Position numbers and translations under genes: made by a program | In this document: positions 42,062 through 51,186 of the stretch, piece by piece | How positions within the stretch are numbered: position 1 is the first letter of the stretch | How the letters are laid out: each line of letters begins with the position of its first letter | Source of the DNA: Nitrospiraceae bacterium | GTDB lineage: Bacteria; Nitrospirota; Thermodesulfovibrionia; UBA6902 | NCBI GenBank assembly: GCA_003599275.1 | Contig: QZJG01000066.1 | Location: forward strand, 1-51,186 | Direction of reading: 5' to 3' | Length of the DNA: 51,186 bases | The notes under the pieces: model-generated | Database searches by the model: none | What the model was told of the DNA's origin: nothing | Seen by the model: the letters and a program-made list of their open reading frames with translations, nothing else

Positions 42062-42572
42062 CTGCCCGGAAAATCCTTTTCTCTGGACATGTCAATAATT
42101 TTGTGTAAACGCCTTATTAGGTATATTCATGCCAAGGGCATTCTTCCATCAAACAATATAGCAAATTTAAGGCCGATTTCCAGTCCCTAATCGGCATCGT
42201 CACATCCCAAGGACTTCTTTTACACCTTCCATGGTGATTCGCAAACTTCAAATAATCACCTGCCCAAAACCGCCGTGTACTTAGGTTGCTTGAGATTCAT
42301 TTCTTTTTAAAACCGGAACAGCCTCGTCAATCCTGTATTGTTCACTTGCATAAATAAAACTCTCCGGCATAAATCTCTGAAGGTCATCATCACGTTTATT
42401 GGTGTAGATTTTCAGTAAGTTGTTTATCTCTTTATTTGTCATACCAGTGCTTAAGGCACCTACTGTTAGTGAAAACGGATATCCGGAGAGCAAGCCGACC
42501 GGATTCCCGATCGGCGCCGGGAATGATAAACAATGGAGGATTGTCGCATATGTCTTTGACTTATACATGGTA
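42062..42572. other. Intergenic stretch between ubiD-like gene and rho promoter
   Basis: About 510 bp without a convincing gene. A minus-strand open frame (42281-42568, 95 codons) lacks a ribosome-binding site and family similarity. Its last 53 codons (from MTNKEINNLL) have some protein-like character, so a small or broken gene cannot be excluded. Confidence 0.4.
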
Positions 42573-42601
42573 TTGACAAAAAAATAAAACTGTTATAGTA
42601 T
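42573..42601 (+). promoter_or_regulatory. Promoter of rho
   Basis: A perfect -35 TTGACA (42573-42578) and TAGTAT (42596-42601) are 17 bp apart. The start site lies about 237 bases before the rho ATG, leaving a long leader as in other bacteria where Rho controls its own mRNA. Confidence 0.6.
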
Positions 42602-42767
42602 TTTCATTAACAATTCTTCTTTTTTACAATCCCGTTTCTTTGTGAAGGGTTAACACCTCCAAGAGTACGATTTTTCAAAATATAATTAAGGAGAGCGTCT
42701 TATAATTTACACATTTTTTACCCGGAACCGGTTTTAACAGGCAACTTCATCAGCCTTAAAATGTAAA

Positions 42768-42848
42768 ATGCCCGCATTCGGGCAATATCCCCCGCTGAAA
42801 AGGAAAATCCCATGGCAGACAAACAAAGGAATCAAGGAGAAGGCATGA
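42768..42848 (+). CDS. Possible rho leader peptide (26 codons)
   Basis: ATG 42768 opens a 26-residue frame ([13 protein letters not shown]…) whose TGA overlaps the rho ATG as ATGA (42845-42848). Its first codons form a TGCCCG-CATT-CGGGCA hairpin (42770-42785). A leader peptide (rhoL) precedes rho in E. coli. No clear ribosome-binding site is seen here, so translation is uncertain. Confidence 0.35.
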   Translation: MPAFGQYPPLKRKIPWQTNKGIKEKA

Positions 42849-44092
42849 ACATTACAGACCTTAAAGAAAAAACGATCGATGAATTGACCAAGATGGCCAA
42901 AGGCCTGAGCGTCGAAGGCGCGAGAGGACTCCGCAAACAGGACCTCATTTTTGCAATACTGCAGGCACAGACTGAAAAGACGGGTCTGATTTTCGGCGAA
43001 GGCGTGCTTGAGATACTTCCGGACGGTTTCGGTTTTCTCCGCTCTCCCAATTACAGTTATCTGCCAGGGCCTGATGATATTTACGTCTCTCCTTCCCAGA
43101 TAAGAAGATTCAATCTCCGCACCGGAGACCTTGTGACCGGGCAGATACGCCCTCCGAAGGAAAGCGAAAGATATTTTGCCCTTCTTAAGGTCGAAGCCAT
43201 TAACCACGAGCCCCCTGATGAGAACATTGAGAGGCAGTTGTTTGATAATCTTACCCCTTATTATCCGACTGAAGCAATTAATCTCGAATACCACAAAGAT
43301 GATTACTCAACAAGGGTCATGTCACTTGTTACCCCAATAGGAATGGGGCAGAGAGGCATGATCGTCGCAGCGCCGAGAACGGGCAAGACAATGCTGCTTC
43401 AATCCATAGCAAAGTCGATAAAGAAAAACCACCCGGATGTGCATCTTATCATCTTGCTTATAGATGAAAGACCTGAAGAGGTCACCGACTGGAAGCGACA
43501 GGTAAGCGCGGAGATAATAAGCTCCACATTCGATGAACCCCCGCAGAGACACATACAGGTGGCTGAAATGGTTATTGAAAGGTCAAAGAGGCTTGTTGAG
43601 TCAAAGAGGAACGTTGTGATTTTACTTGACTCGATAACAAGGCTTGCAAGGGCATACAACGCCGTTATCCCGGCCAGCGGAAAAGTCCTTTCAGGCGGCC
43701 TCGATTCCAATGCCCTTCAGAAACCGAAGAGGTTTTTCGGGACCGCCAGAAATATCGAAGACGGCGGAAGCCTGACGATCCTTGCAACGGCCCTCATCGA
43801 CACCGGCAGCAGGATGGACGACGTAATTTTTGAGGAATTCAAGGGCACCGGCAACATGGAGCTGCATCTCGACAGGAAGCTCGTGGACAAGCGCATATTC
43901 CCGAGCATTAATATCAATGCCTCCGGTACGAGAAAAGAAGAGCTGCTCGTAGAGAAGAGTGTGCTTCAGAGGATGTGGATATTGAGGAAAGTCCTCCACT
44001 CGCTCAGCACCGTTGAGAGCATGGAATTCCTGCTTGACAAGATTACAGGCACCAAGAACAACAAAGAGTTCCTCGATATGATGAACAAGTAG
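42845..44092 (+). CDS. rho: Transcription termination factor Rho
   Basis: The 415-residue protein aligns along its length with Rho: [40 protein letters not shown] (cold-shock RNA-binding domain), Walker A in APRTGKT near 175 and the [11 protein letters not shown] loop. It is an RNA-dependent hexameric ATPase that ends transcription. I start at ATG 42845 because AAGGAG lies 5 bases upstream and the protein then begins as other Rho proteins do; an ATG at 42812 is in frame but less fitting. Confidence 0.97.
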   Translation: MNITDLKEKTIDELTKMAKGLSVEGARGLRKQDLIFAILQAQTEKTGLIFGEGVLEILPDGFGFLRSPNYSYLPGPDDIYVSPSQIRRFNLRTGDLVTGQIRPPKESERYFALLKVEAINHEPPDENIERQLFDNLTPYYPTEAINLEYHKDDYSTRVMSLVTPIGMGQRGMIVAAPRTGKTMLLQSIAKSIKKNHPDVHLIILLIDERPEEVTDWKRQVSAEIISSTFDEPPQRHIQVAEMVIERSKRLVESKRNVVILLDSITRLARAYNAVIPASGKVLSGGLDSNALQKPKRFFGTARNIEDGGSLTILATALIDTGSRMDDVIFEEFKGTGNMELHLDRKLVDKRIFPSININASGTRKEELLVEKSVLQRMWILRKVLHSLSTVESMEFLLDKITGTKNNKEFLDMMNK

Positions 44093-44095
44093 AGA

Positions 44096-44467
44096 TCAGG
44101 TCTTGAAGAAGCTTCCCGCGAGACTGCCCAGTAAGGCCCCTGTAAAGTCTGCAAGGGAATCATAGAGACTGGCGTCTCTGCCTGCCACGAAAGACTGATG
44201 AAATTCATCAGTAAAACCGTAAATGCCTGTCAACAGGATCGCTATACCAAAAACATATCTTTTGACGCCGCTTCTGTCAAGGGAAATATACAACAGGAAA
44301 GCCAGCGGGATATAAACAAGGATGTGAATCAGCTTGTCGGAGTTACTCGGAAGCTTGGGAAGGCAAAAGGTATTGGACGACAGATAAAAAATCAGCCCCA
44401 TGTACCCTATGGTAATACACCATAGGGTAAGAGCGTGGAAGGTTTTTGTTTTGTTTGCTTTATGCAT
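44096..44467 (-). CDS. VanZ-like membrane protein
   Basis: The 123-residue protein has four hydrophobic helices with SDKLIHILVYIPLAFLLY and GFTDEFHQSFVAGRDASLYD, the VanZ-like signature. Function in most bacteria is unknown; VanZ itself gives low-level teicoplanin resistance. It starts 34 bases downstream of feoB and may be cotranscribed. It converges on rho with only 3 bases between stops. Confidence 0.85.
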   Translation of the reverse strand: MHKANKTKTFHALTLWCITIGYMGLIFYLSSNTFCLPKLPSNSDKLIHILVYIPLAFLLYISLDRSGVKRYVFGIAILLTGIYGFTDEFHQSFVAGRDASLYDSLADFTGALLGSLAGSFFKT

Positions 44468-44501
44468 AATAACGAAATATTTAACGATAAATTATTTTAC
44501 T

Positions 44502-46475
44502 TCAACCAAAGAATTTCAACCACATCAGCGACTTGTGGAGCACTCCTCCCACGGCGAAAGAGAATGGAAACACAAACCCTGCTATCGCAAGTGCCGCTTT
44601 TAAGCCTCTCTCTTTTATTATCATAAACAGATTTGCGATGCAAGGGATGAACAGGGTAATGGTTACAAGACTCACCACCACCTGCTCGGTGTTAAGGAGC
44701 CCCTGTTCCTGAAGGGCAAAGAGTCCGGCGGCCCCGTAATCACGCCTCAAAAAACCCATTATAAATGATTCCGTTGTCTGAGGGGGCAGACCCAGTACGT
44801 TTACGATGAGAGGGGAGGCGGCATTCTGTAAAAAAGGAAGCACCTTCATCTTGTCTGCGACAAACAATATCAGGGTCCCGAGAATAAAGAGCGGCACAGC
44901 TTCCTTGAGATACCATTCTATGCGGCTCAAGGTCTTGATGAGGACATTTGAGATCTGGGGCATCCTGATCGGAGGCAGTTCAAGTATAAAGTCAGTCCGC
45001 TTGCCGGGTATGAGTTTTGCGGCAATAAAACCCACAAAAAGTATTACAAGCGTCAAAACAGATATCCAAACTAGCAACGCCGAAAGCGGTTGTTTCCCGA
45101 ACATACCGAGGATAACGCCGATTTGCGCCGAACACGGGACCCCAAGGGCAAGGAGCAGGGTAACTATTATTCTTTCCTTTTTTGTATCGAGGATTCTCGT
45201 CGTCAAAGTTGCCATCGTATCACAGCCGAGGCCGAGGATCATCGGAAGGACGGCCTTGCCGTTAAGCCCCATGGTCTGAAAGACCTTGTTCAGCATGGCG
45301 GCAAGACGGGGCAGATACCCCGAGTCCTCCATAATCGAAAAAGCAATGAAAAACGTTGCCGTAATCGGCAATATGATAGCGATCGCATAGGTGAGTGCCA
45401 TTGTAATGACGCCGTAAGGCCCGATAAGCAGGTCCTGCAAAAACTGAATGGGGACAAAAGACATAACTATCTTCCCGGCCCATGGATTCAGGTATTCGCC
45501 GAAAACCACCTCTTCCATGAAATCCACCAGGGTCCCGGCGCCGAAAACCCCGACAAATTCATACAGGGCATAAATGACCAGCATGAGAAAAGGCATCCCC
45601 CAGACAGGATGAGTCGTAATTTCGCCGATGAATCTTGATGCATCTTTTTCGCTTGTCACCGTCTTCGTCATAACTTCACCTGCAAGACCGTCAACAGCTT
45701 TAAGCCTTTGCTGGCTGATAACATAGCTTAAAGGCATCGGATACTTTTCTGCGGCCCTGTCTCTGAGCGCCTCTAAAAGGTCTATTTTTTCCGTGGTCAG
45801 GTTTCCGAGAAGCCAGCCTTTCAGGGTTTTGTCCCCGGAAAGAATCATCAGTGCTATTGAACGTCCCGATATGTTTGTCTCAGGGAGAAGGGTCTCCATT
45901 TTTGAAATGTGCTCTTCGATATTGGCATCATAAGTGAATCTGAAATTTGACACCCTGGGATGGACGGCGGCCTTTTTCAGAGAAGATATCCCTTTCTTTT
46001 GAACGGCAACGGTCGAAACCACTTCTACTCCGAAAATTTCGCCGAGGCCGTCCTCTTTAATCTCGATACCCCTGTTTGACGCCTCATCTTTCATGTTCAG
46101 ATCAATGACAAGGGGGACGCCCATTTCGACTAATTGAAGGGTAAGGAAAAGCGCCCTCTTGATGTTTTTTGAATCAATGACCTGGACGACAGCTTCCGGC
46201 TTTTCGTCAAGCAAAATGTCCCTTGTGACTTTTTCGTCCTCGCTCATAGGGACAAGACTGTTGACCCCCGGGGTATCCACGACGACAAACTTTTCCCTGT
46301 GCAGGGTGATCTCTCCCCGTGTTACCTCAACGGTCGTGCCGGGGTAGTTCGAGACCATTACATAGCGCCCGGTCAGAAGCCCGAAGATGGCGCTTTTGCC
46401 TACATTGGGATTGCCGACGAGAAGTATCTTGGCGGCGCTTTTTTCAGTATCCTGTTTATGGTTATGATCGTGCAT
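44502..46475 (-). CDS. feoB: Ferrous iron transporter FeoB
   Basis: The 657-residue protein has an N-terminal G domain (GNPNVGKS, TVEVTRG, DTPG, LNMKD), a helical linker and a membrane part with two Gate regions (PRLAAMLNKVFQTMGLNGKA and LGCDTMATLTTR). It takes up Fe(II) under reducing conditions, in line with the heavy iron-sulfur demand of this genome. The N-terminus is His-rich (HDHNHK). ATG 46475 is preferred over a TTG at 46493. No feoA is adjacent. Confidence 0.95.
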   Translation of the reverse strand: MHDHNHKQDTEKSAAKILLVGNPNVGKSAIFGLLTGRYVMVSNYPGTTVEVTRGEITLHREKFVVVDTPGVNSLVPMSEDEKVTRDILLDEKPEAVVQVIDSKNIKRALFLTLQLVEMGVPLVIDLNMKDEASNRGIEIKEDGLGEIFGVEVVSTVAVQKKGISSLKKAAVHPRVSNFRFTYDANIEEHISKMETLLPETNISGRSIALMILSGDKTLKGWLLGNLTTEKIDLLEALRDRAAEKYPMPLSYVISQQRLKAVDGLAGEVMTKTVTSEKDASRFIGEITTHPVWGMPFLMLVIYALYEFVGVFGAGTLVDFMEEVVFGEYLNPWAGKIVMSFVPIQFLQDLLIGPYGVITMALTYAIAIILPITATFFIAFSIMEDSGYLPRLAAMLNKVFQTMGLNGKAVLPMILGLGCDTMATLTTRILDTKKERIIVTLLLALGVPCSAQIGVILGMFGKQPLSALLVWISVLTLVILFVGFIAAKLIPGKRTDFILELPPIRMPQISNVLIKTLSRIEWYLKEAVPLFILGTLILFVADKMKVLPFLQNAASPLIVNVLGLPPQTTESFIMGFLRRDYGAAGLFALQEQGLLNTEQVVVSLVTITLFIPCIANLFMIIKERGLKAALAIAGFVFPFSFAVGGVLHKSLMWLKFFG

Positions 46476-46645
46476 TATTATCAAATCCGGCAATGGACCT
46501 CGGTTAAGGCAGATGGGTCGGTCATGGAGAATTTCTCATGGTTAATGATAAAGTCCCTGTCCGCCCCTTGTCAAGGAAATGAGAATCCATTATTAATTAA
46601 AGCAGCCCCGATGCTAACATCAGTGCAGCAATAATTATTCGGCAG

Positions 46646-46693
46646 AAAAAATGAAGGCCCTGCAGGAATACCGGAGCGGAATCCTGACAGGGC
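46646..46693 (-). terminator. Rho-independent terminator of the ferredoxin gene
   Basis: On the minus strand GCCCTGTCAGGAT and its partner ending CCTGCAGGGC form a long GC-rich hairpin followed by TTCATTTTTT. It lies 20 bases after the ferredoxin stop. Confidence 0.75.
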
Positions 46694-46712
46694 ACTGTAA
46701 GAAAGGGCTTTA

Positions 46713-46904
46713 TTATTCTTTGGAAATGGTTATAGCCTCTGACGGGCATGTATCCGCGGCTTCCTGGCAGTCACAGGTATCGCATTTGTCTTCTGCCTTG
46801 ACGAAGGCCTTTCCATCATCTCCGAGTTCAAAGACCTCGGGACATATTTCCACGCATGTGCCGCAGCCAGTGCATGCATCATAATCAACTACCGGCTTTT
46901 TCAT
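46713..46904 (-). CDS. 4Fe-4S ferredoxin
   Basis: The 63-residue protein has C11, C14 and C17 (CTGCGTC) with C21-Pro, and a distal C53-Pro, the ligand pattern of single-cluster ferredoxins. Three more cysteines (41, 44, 46 in CDTCDC) are unusual and might form a disulfide or bind another metal. It is a small soluble electron carrier, a plausible donor to the radical SAM enzymes, though nothing ties it to them. GGGAGG precedes the ATG at 46904. Confidence 0.92.
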   Translation of the reverse strand: MKKPVVDYDACTGCGTCVEICPEVFELGDDGKAFVKAEDKCDTCDCQEAADTCPSEAITISKE

Positions 46905-47109
46905 GTGCACCTCCCTTTCCCCAGAAATTATTTAAAAGACTGAGACTTCTTTTATGCAAAGTTGTTTTGAAATATATTAGCACATTTTATCACAAATAAA
47001 GAGCGCACCCGTAAAGTTTGTCACTGATTTCGGGCCGGCACTCCTGCTTATTATTCTACCGGCCCGGTCCTGCTACCCCCGCCTGCTTTTTTATTGGGGC
47101 AAAGTAGAT

Positions 47110-47115
47110 TATAAT
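47110..47115 (+). promoter_or_regulatory. -10 box of aroC, nearly leaderless
   Basis: TATAAT at 47110-47115 is only 11 bases before the aroC ATG, which lacks a ribosome-binding site. The -35 region is weak. A GGGCCGG/CCGGCCC hairpin (47032-47065) lies upstream. Confidence 0.4.
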
Positions 47116-47126
47116 ATCTCCCAATT

Positions 47127-48410
47127 ATGTTTGAGAGACTGAGATATCTTACGGCCGGTGAATCACACGGAGAGGCCCTGGCATGCATCATTGACGGCAT
47201 ACCTGCGAAACTTTCATTGTCAGCAGAGGACATAAACGGAGACCTCGCCCGGCGGCAAAAAGGCCACGGCAGGGGGGGCCGCATGAAGATAGAATCAGAC
47301 CGTGCCAGAATACTCTCAGGTGTACGGTGGGGCAAGACCCTCGGCTCGCCGATAACACTCCTTATAGAAAACAGGGACTGGGTGAATTGGCAGGATGTCA
47401 TGGGCCCGGAGCGGGATATCCGGGGTCGAGAGCTCAGAGTTAAGAGTCAAGAGTCACGTGAAGAACCTCAGGACCCAAAACTCATGGCTCGTAACTCTAA
47501 ACTCCAGGCTGTCACCCGCCCCCGTCCCGGACACGCAGACCTTGCCGGTGCGCTGAAGTACGGGCATAAGGACATTAGAAACGTCCTTGAGCGCTCCAGC
47601 GCAAGAGAGACCGCTGCAAGAGTGGCGGCGGGCGCAGTTGCCAGGAAACTCCTGTCCGAATTTAATATCCGGATTATGAGTTACGTAACCGGGATAGGAG
47701 GGATAAGGCAGAGAACAGAACACGGAATACAGAGCAAAGACCTTAAAACACTTCTGTCTCTTTTCAAAAAAGCTGAAGCGTCTCCCGTGAGATGTCCGGA
47801 TGAAAATATTGGAAGAAAGATAATTAACAAGATAAACACTGCAATGAAAAAGGGCGACACGCTTGGCGGGGTGTTTGAGGTTGTTGCGACAGGGGTCCCC
47901 GCAGGACTTGGCAGTTTCAGCCAGTGGGACAGGAGACTGAACGCGAAGCTCGCTTGTTCCCTGATGAGCATACAGGCGATAAAAGGCGTAGAGATAGGGT
48001 CCGGTTTTGAGATGAGCACGAAATTCGGTTCAGAAGTAATGGATGAGATTTACTACAGGGCACAGGGCCCCGGAACACAGGTTGCAGGGGGCTTTTACAG
48101 AAATACAAACAATGCAGGCGGCATCGAAGGCGGAATGAGCAACGGGATGCCTATTGTTTTGCGTGCCGCCATGAAGCCCATTCCCACTTTGAGAACACCG
48201 CTTTCATCGGTTGATATCGTCACTAAAAAACCGTTCCAGGCCGCTTATGAAAGATCTGACGTTTGTGCCGTGCCTGCGGCATCTGTCATTGGTGAAGCCG
48301 TCATCGCCCTTGCCATTGCCGACAGCTTTCTCGAAAAATTCGGCGGCGACAGCATTGATGAGATAAAAAGAAATTATAACGGATATCTGAAACAGATAAA
48401 CCGGTTCTGA
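47127..48410 (+). CDS. aroC: Chorismate synthase
   Basis: The 427-residue protein is chorismate synthase by [55 protein letters not shown] and GAMSN-like GGMSNGMPI. It converts EPSP to chorismate with reduced FMN, supplying aromatic amino acids, quinones and, if the lipid cluster uses an aryl starter, 4-hydroxybenzoate-type precursors. It is longer than usual because residues about 102-126 are encoded by a 75-bp inverted repeat placed in frame between the VMGPE and TRPRPGH segments. All core motifs remain. Confidence 0.95.
   Translation: MFERLRYLTAGESHGEALACIIDGIPAKLSLSAEDINGDLARRQKGHGRGGRMKIESDRARILSGVRWGKTLGSPITLLIENRDWVNWQDVMGPERDIRGRELRVKSQESREEPQDPKLMARNSKLQAVTRPRPGHADLAGALKYGHKDIRNVLERSSARETAARVAAGAVARKLLSEFNIRIMSYVTGIGGIRQRTEHGIQSKDLKTLLSLFKKAEASPVRCPDENIGRKIINKINTAMKKGDTLGGVFEVVATGVPAGLGSFSQWDRRLNAKLACSLMSIQAIKGVEIGSGFEMSTKFGSEVMDEIYYRAQGPGTQVAGGFYRNTNNAGGIEGGMSNGMPIVLRAAMKPIPTLRTPLSSVDIVTKKPFQAAYERSDVCAVPAASVIGEAVIALAIADSFLEKFGGDSIDEIKRNYNGYLKQINRF
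47430..47504. repeat. In-frame 75-bp palindromic element inside aroC
   Basis: The left arm GAGCTCAGAGTTAAGAGTC (from 47430) and the right arm, read on the other strand, GAGTTTAGAGTTACGAGCC (from 47504) form a 24-bp imperfect inverted repeat around a 27-base centre. The element is exactly 25 codons and keeps the frame open. The same AGAGTT-type string occurs inside the MITE at 27766-27918. Confidence 0.8.
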
Positions 48411-48446
48411 AATGCGGGGCGATTCAGAAAACCCTGCATTTCCAGA
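48406..48446 (+). terminator. Hairpin at the aroC end
   Basis: TCTGAAATGCGGGG (48406-48419) pairs with CCCTGCATTTCCAGA (48432-48446), overlapping the aroC stop codon. The following TTGCATTTTATCT is only moderately T-rich, so this may be a weak terminator or a processing site before hemL. Confidence 0.4.
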
Positions 48447-48481
48447 TTGCATTTTATCTAACTTACATTTGGAGAAAAACA

Positions 48482-49777
48482 ATGCCAAACTTAAAGCACA
48501 CGAAGTCGAATGCATTATTCAATAAAGCCAGACGCATTATCCCCGGCGGGGTGAACAGTCCCGTCAGGGCGTTCAGGGCCGTGGGCGGGAACCCTTTATT
48601 CATCTCTTCGGCCAAAGGCTCAAAGATTTATGATGTGGACGGAAACGGATATATAGACTATGTCCTCTCATGGGGGTCGATGATTTTAGGACATTCACAC
48701 CCTGCGGTCGTCAGGGCCCTGCAGAAAGCCTGCGAAAGAGGCACGAGCTATGGCGCGCCAACACCCCTTGAGATAGAGCTTGCACAAATGATACGCAAGG
48801 TATATCCGTCTATGGAGATCGTGAGGATGGTGAACTCGGGCACAGAGGCAACGATGAGCGCAATCAGGGTTGCACGAGGCTTTACCGGAAGGGACAAGGT
48901 CATAAAATTTGAAGGCTGTTATCACGGTCATGCAGACGGTCTGCTTGTTAAGGCAGGCTCCGGGGCGGCGACCTTCGGCGTGCCTGACAGTCCCGGAGTT
49001 CCGAAGGACTACGCAAGGAACACCATCACACTTCCCTTCAATGACCTTGCCGCATTCAAAAAGACGGTCGGGAAAGAAGGGAAGGGCATTGCCTGCGTGA
49101 TTATCGAACCGGTTGTCGGAAACAGCGGCTGCATCCTACCGCGCCCGGGATATCTTGAGGGCATAAGAAAGTTAACAAAGAAACATGATATCGTGTTGAT
49201 TTTTGACGAGGTGATGACGGGCTTCAGGGTCTCTTACGGAGGTGCGCAGAAGGCCTTCAAAATAAAACCGGACATGACTTGTCTCGGAAAAGTCATCGGA
49301 GGCGGATTGCCGGTAGGCGCATACGGAGGAAGAGCGGACATTATGAAAATGGTCTCACCTGAAGGACCTGTTTATCAGGCAGGGACCCTTTCGGGAAACC
49401 CGCTTGCAATGACCGCCGGGATCGAGACGCTGAAGATTTTGTCCCAACCCGGAACATACAAACAGTTGATGGCTAAATCAGCGGCGCTCGAAGAGGCATT
49501 GAGAGATGCTGCAAAACGGGCAGGCGTGAAAACAAAATTTTACAGGGCTGGGACCATGTTCTGCACATACTTTGCGGACAGGGAGATTTATAATTTTACC
49601 GATGCCAAAAGCTCCGACACAACGGCATTTGCAAAGTTCTTCCGAGGCATGCTTGAACGCGGAGTGAACCTTGCGCCATCACAGTTTGAGGCCGGCTTTA
49701 TGTCGCTCGCGCATTCAAACGCGGACATAAACAGGACCGCCCGCGCGGCATACGAATCATTCAAGGAGACAAGGTAA
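48482..49777 (+). CDS. hemL: Glutamate-1-semialdehyde 2,1-aminomutase
   Basis: The 431-residue PLP enzyme has the HemL layout: [46 protein letters not shown] and the PLP lysine near residue 270 in [15 protein letters not shown]. It forms 5-aminolevulinate from glutamate-1-semialdehyde for tetrapyrroles (haem, siroheme, cobamides). GGAG precedes the ATG. It lies downstream of aroC in the same direction. Confidence 0.96.
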   Translation: MPNLKHTKSNALFNKARRIIPGGVNSPVRAFRAVGGNPLFISSAKGSKIYDVDGNGYIDYVLSWGSMILGHSHPAVVRALQKACERGTSYGAPTPLEIELAQMIRKVYPSMEIVRMVNSGTEATMSAIRVARGFTGRDKVIKFEGCYHGHADGLLVKAGSGAATFGVPDSPGVPKDYARNTITLPFNDLAAFKKTVGKEGKGIACVIIEPVVGNSGCILPRPGYLEGIRKLTKKHDIVLIFDEVMTGFRVSYGGAQKAFKIKPDMTCLGKVIGGGLPVGAYGGRADIMKMVSPEGPVYQAGTLSGNPLAMTAGIETLKILSQPGTYKQLMAKSAALEEALRDAAKRAGVKTKFYRAGTMFCTYFADREIYNFTDAKSSDTTAFAKFFRGMLERGVNLAPSQFEAGFMSLAHSNADINRTARAAYESFKETR

Positions 49778-49961
49778 TTAACTTTATCAGCAGACATTGT
49801 TCAAAAACTTGTTTAAATCGATTAAATTTTATCGGCAGTATGCATACAGCTTTGAATTAAAACCTGGATGCCTGCTTTTTTAAATTACGTTGCGGTATCG
49901 AAAAACAAATTTTTTCACAACATCTGCTGATTGTTAATATACCTTTTGATTAAAAAGTACC

Positions 49962-51071
49962 ATGAAACTGACAATCACAGGTTTTTCAAACTCGGGCAAG
50001 ACGACTGTCTTCAACGCCCTCACGGGTCTGGATCTTGCAGTAACTACGTACCCTACGGTGATTTCCCCGGAGCTTGAGTCGCAAATCGGGATGGTCAAAG
50101 TCCCTGATGCGCGGGTCGACAGGCTTTCTTCGGTCTTCAATCCGAAGAAGACCACATATGCAACGGTCGAATATGTTGACTACGCGGGCATTACAAAGGG
50201 CGACGTGTCTCACAATACGAAGGTTTTTAATTTAACAAAAGACGCTGATGCGATTGTGCACGTTGTCAGGGCCTTTGAGGATGAAGCGATCATGCACCCT
50301 GTGGGGAGTGTTGATCCGCTCAGGGATGTTAAGTCATTTGAGACCGAATTGGTTTTCGGTGACCTTGAGCTTGTCGAGAAGAGGCTGCAGAAAATAGAGG
50401 AGCAGGCCAAAAAGGGGAAGAAGCAGGACGAGGCGGACAGGGATCTTTTACTGAAATGCAAAAAGGCGCTTGAGGATGAGGTATCGCTCAGAAACCTCGA
50501 ATTCACTGATGAAGAAAAGAGGCTCATGCTCCCCTACCAGTTTCTTTCGACCATGCCTGAAATCATCGTGCTCAACATCGGCGAAAGCGATATCAATTCG
50601 GAGAAGGTGAAGGGCCTTCAAGACAGGATAGAGACGTATTTTAAGGAAAGAGTGCAAACCGCGGTCCCGCCTGTTCTGGCCCTTTGCGGAAAGATCGAGA
50701 TGGAGATAGCGCAACTTCCATCTGATGAGGCAAAGGCATTCCTCGATGATCTGGGCATTGATGAACCTGCCATGAATAAACTTTGCAGAATATCCTATGA
50801 CGCCCTCGGTCTCAGCTCGTTCTTCACCGTCGGCAAGGACGAAGTAAGGGCCTGGACCATCAAAAAGGGGATTAGCGCCCAGCAGGCCGCGGGGAAGATA
50901 CATTCCGATATTGAACGGGGTTTCATACGGGCGGAAGTCGTCGGCTATGATGACTTCATTTCATCTGAAGAAGACATGGTCAGGGTAAAAGAAAGAGGTC
51001 TCACAAGGCTTGAAGGCAAGACCTATGCCGTCCGCGACGGGGACATTATTAATTTCAAGTTTAATGTTTAG
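49962..51071 (+). CDS. ychF: YchF/OLA1-like GTPase with TGS-type (DUF933) C-terminus
   Basis: The 369-residue protein has a P-loop (GFSNSGKTT, 7-15), DYAGI switch, NIGES in place of NKxD (the YchF family binds ATP as well) and a coiled-coil insert around 130-180. The DUF933/TGS end reads TVGKDEVRAWTIKKG and YAVRDGDIINFKFNV. It is a ribosome-associated, redox-linked ATPase in characterised members. The P-loop differs from standard YchF (GLPNVGKS), so it may be a paralogue. No clear ribosome site is seen. Confidence 0.88.
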   Translation: MKLTITGFSNSGKTTVFNALTGLDLAVTTYPTVISPELESQIGMVKVPDARVDRLSSVFNPKKTTYATVEYVDYAGITKGDVSHNTKVFNLTKDADAIVHVVRAFEDEAIMHPVGSVDPLRDVKSFETELVFGDLELVEKRLQKIEEQAKKGKKQDEADRDLLLKCKKALEDEVSLRNLEFTDEEKRLMLPYQFLSTMPEIIVLNIGESDINSEKVKGLQDRIETYFKERVQTAVPPVLALCGKIEMEIAQLPSDEAKAFLDDLGIDEPAMNKLCRISYDALGLSSFFTVGKDEVRAWTIKKGISAQQAAGKIHSDIERGFIRAEVVGYDDFISSEEDMVRVKERGLTRLEGKTYAVRDGDIINFKFNV

Positions 51072-51079
51072 CAGCTTGC

Positions 51080-51170
51080 TGAAAAAATCGGTTTTTCAGT
51101 GTCATTGCGAGGAACGTTAGTGACGAAGCAATCTCAAACATATTGATTAATACAGAAGCGGATTGCTTCA
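51080..51170. repeat. Hairpin and dispersed repeat (GTCATTGCGAG family)
   Basis: CTGAAAAA-ATCGG-TTTTTCAG (51080-51100) could act as a weak terminator. It is followed by GTCATTGCGAGGAACG…GAAGCAATCTC and a reverse GCGGATTGCTTC, the third copy of the family at 24526 and 31789. It is cut by or ends near the window edge. Confidence 0.6.
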
Positions 51171-51186
51171 CGGAGTTTACCCAGAG

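Noticed and set aside
42281..42568. 95-codon minus-strand gene
   Set aside because: No ribosome-binding site, no recognised similarity and partly repeat-like sequence; described as intergenic instead.
44093..44200. Terminator between rho and the VanZ-like gene
   Set aside because: Only 3 bases separate the stops and no hairpin with a T-tract was found.
1..51186. CRISPR arrays, rRNA genes, complete insertion sequences, prophage structural genes
   Set aside because: I looked for regularly spaced direct repeats, rRNA landmarks, transposases and phage structural proteins and saw none.

Overview
This window reads as a bacterial chromosome segment from an uncultured, probably anaerobic or microaerophilic Gram-negative lineage. 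BamD, a LolA-like carrier, an MMPL exporter and LpxL-type acyltransferase genes imply an outer membrane. The selenocysteine tRNA gene, the large number of radical SAM enzymes, FeoB and the intergenic repeat families would fit Nitrospirota or a former deltaproteobacterial lineage. That taxonomic guess is inference and weak.

Layout. (1) 1-4862: an ORF6N-domain gene running off the left edge, then selC (tRNA-Sec, 610-707). A 4 kb degraded island follows, bounded by a 70-bp direct repeat (681-750 and 4793-4862) that contains the 3' end of selC and the last codons of the neighbouring radical SAM gene. The island carries a metallophosphoesterase, a CxxC protein, gene relics and a DUF4143 ATPase. 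(2) 4839-35432: about 30.6 kb of minus-strand genes that look like one lipid/polyketide-type biosynthetic cluster. Its backbone resembles aryl polyene and flexirubin clusters: three active ketosynthases, two cysteine-less ketosynthase partners, three ACPs, a ketoreductase, a FabZ-like dehydratase, a hotdog thioesterase, two adenylate-forming ligases, LpxL-like and PlsC-like acyltransferases, a GT2-DUF2062 glycosyltransferase, an MMPL exporter, a LolA-like carrier and a DUF3261-like lipoprotein. Added to this are four radical SAM proteins with cobalamin-binding-type N-termini, a radical SAM/SPASM protein fused to an ApeP-like hotdog dehydratase, two flavin oxidoreductases (one CrtI-like), a condensation-fold acyltransferase, a lipoprotein deacetylase and an embedded HicAB toxin-antitoxin pair. 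Genes are tightly packed or overlapping, and a good promoter lies upstream of the first gene (fabG-like, 35432). The six gaps of about 130-225 bp all hold inverted-repeat elements. (3) 35537-51071: ordinary housekeeping genes: a nucleoside phosphorylase-like protein, DUF47-Pit phosphate transport, a YrdC/Sua5 protein, siroheme synthesis, BamD, a UbiD-family decarboxylase, Rho, a VanZ-like protein, FeoB, a ferredoxin, AroC, HemL and a YchF-type GTPase.

How the cluster could work (inference). The ligases activate a starter and possibly other acids onto the ACPs. The ketosynthases, FabG, FabZ-like and ApeP-like enzymes build a polyunsaturated chain. The radical SAM and flavin enzymes modify it by methylation, cyclisation, desaturation or rearrangement. 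The acyltransferases and glycosyltransferase attach it to a lipid or sugar head group, and MMPL, LolA and the lipoprotein move it to the outer membrane. The excess of radical SAM enzymes and the CrtI-like oxidoreductase also recall the candidate gene sets proposed for ladderane lipids, so the product may be neither a classical aryl polyene nor a known ladderane.

A second theme is palindromic repeats inside reading frames. A 75-bp, exactly 25-codon inverted repeat sits in aroC, another repeat sits in the MMPL gene, and two further genes end inside repeats.
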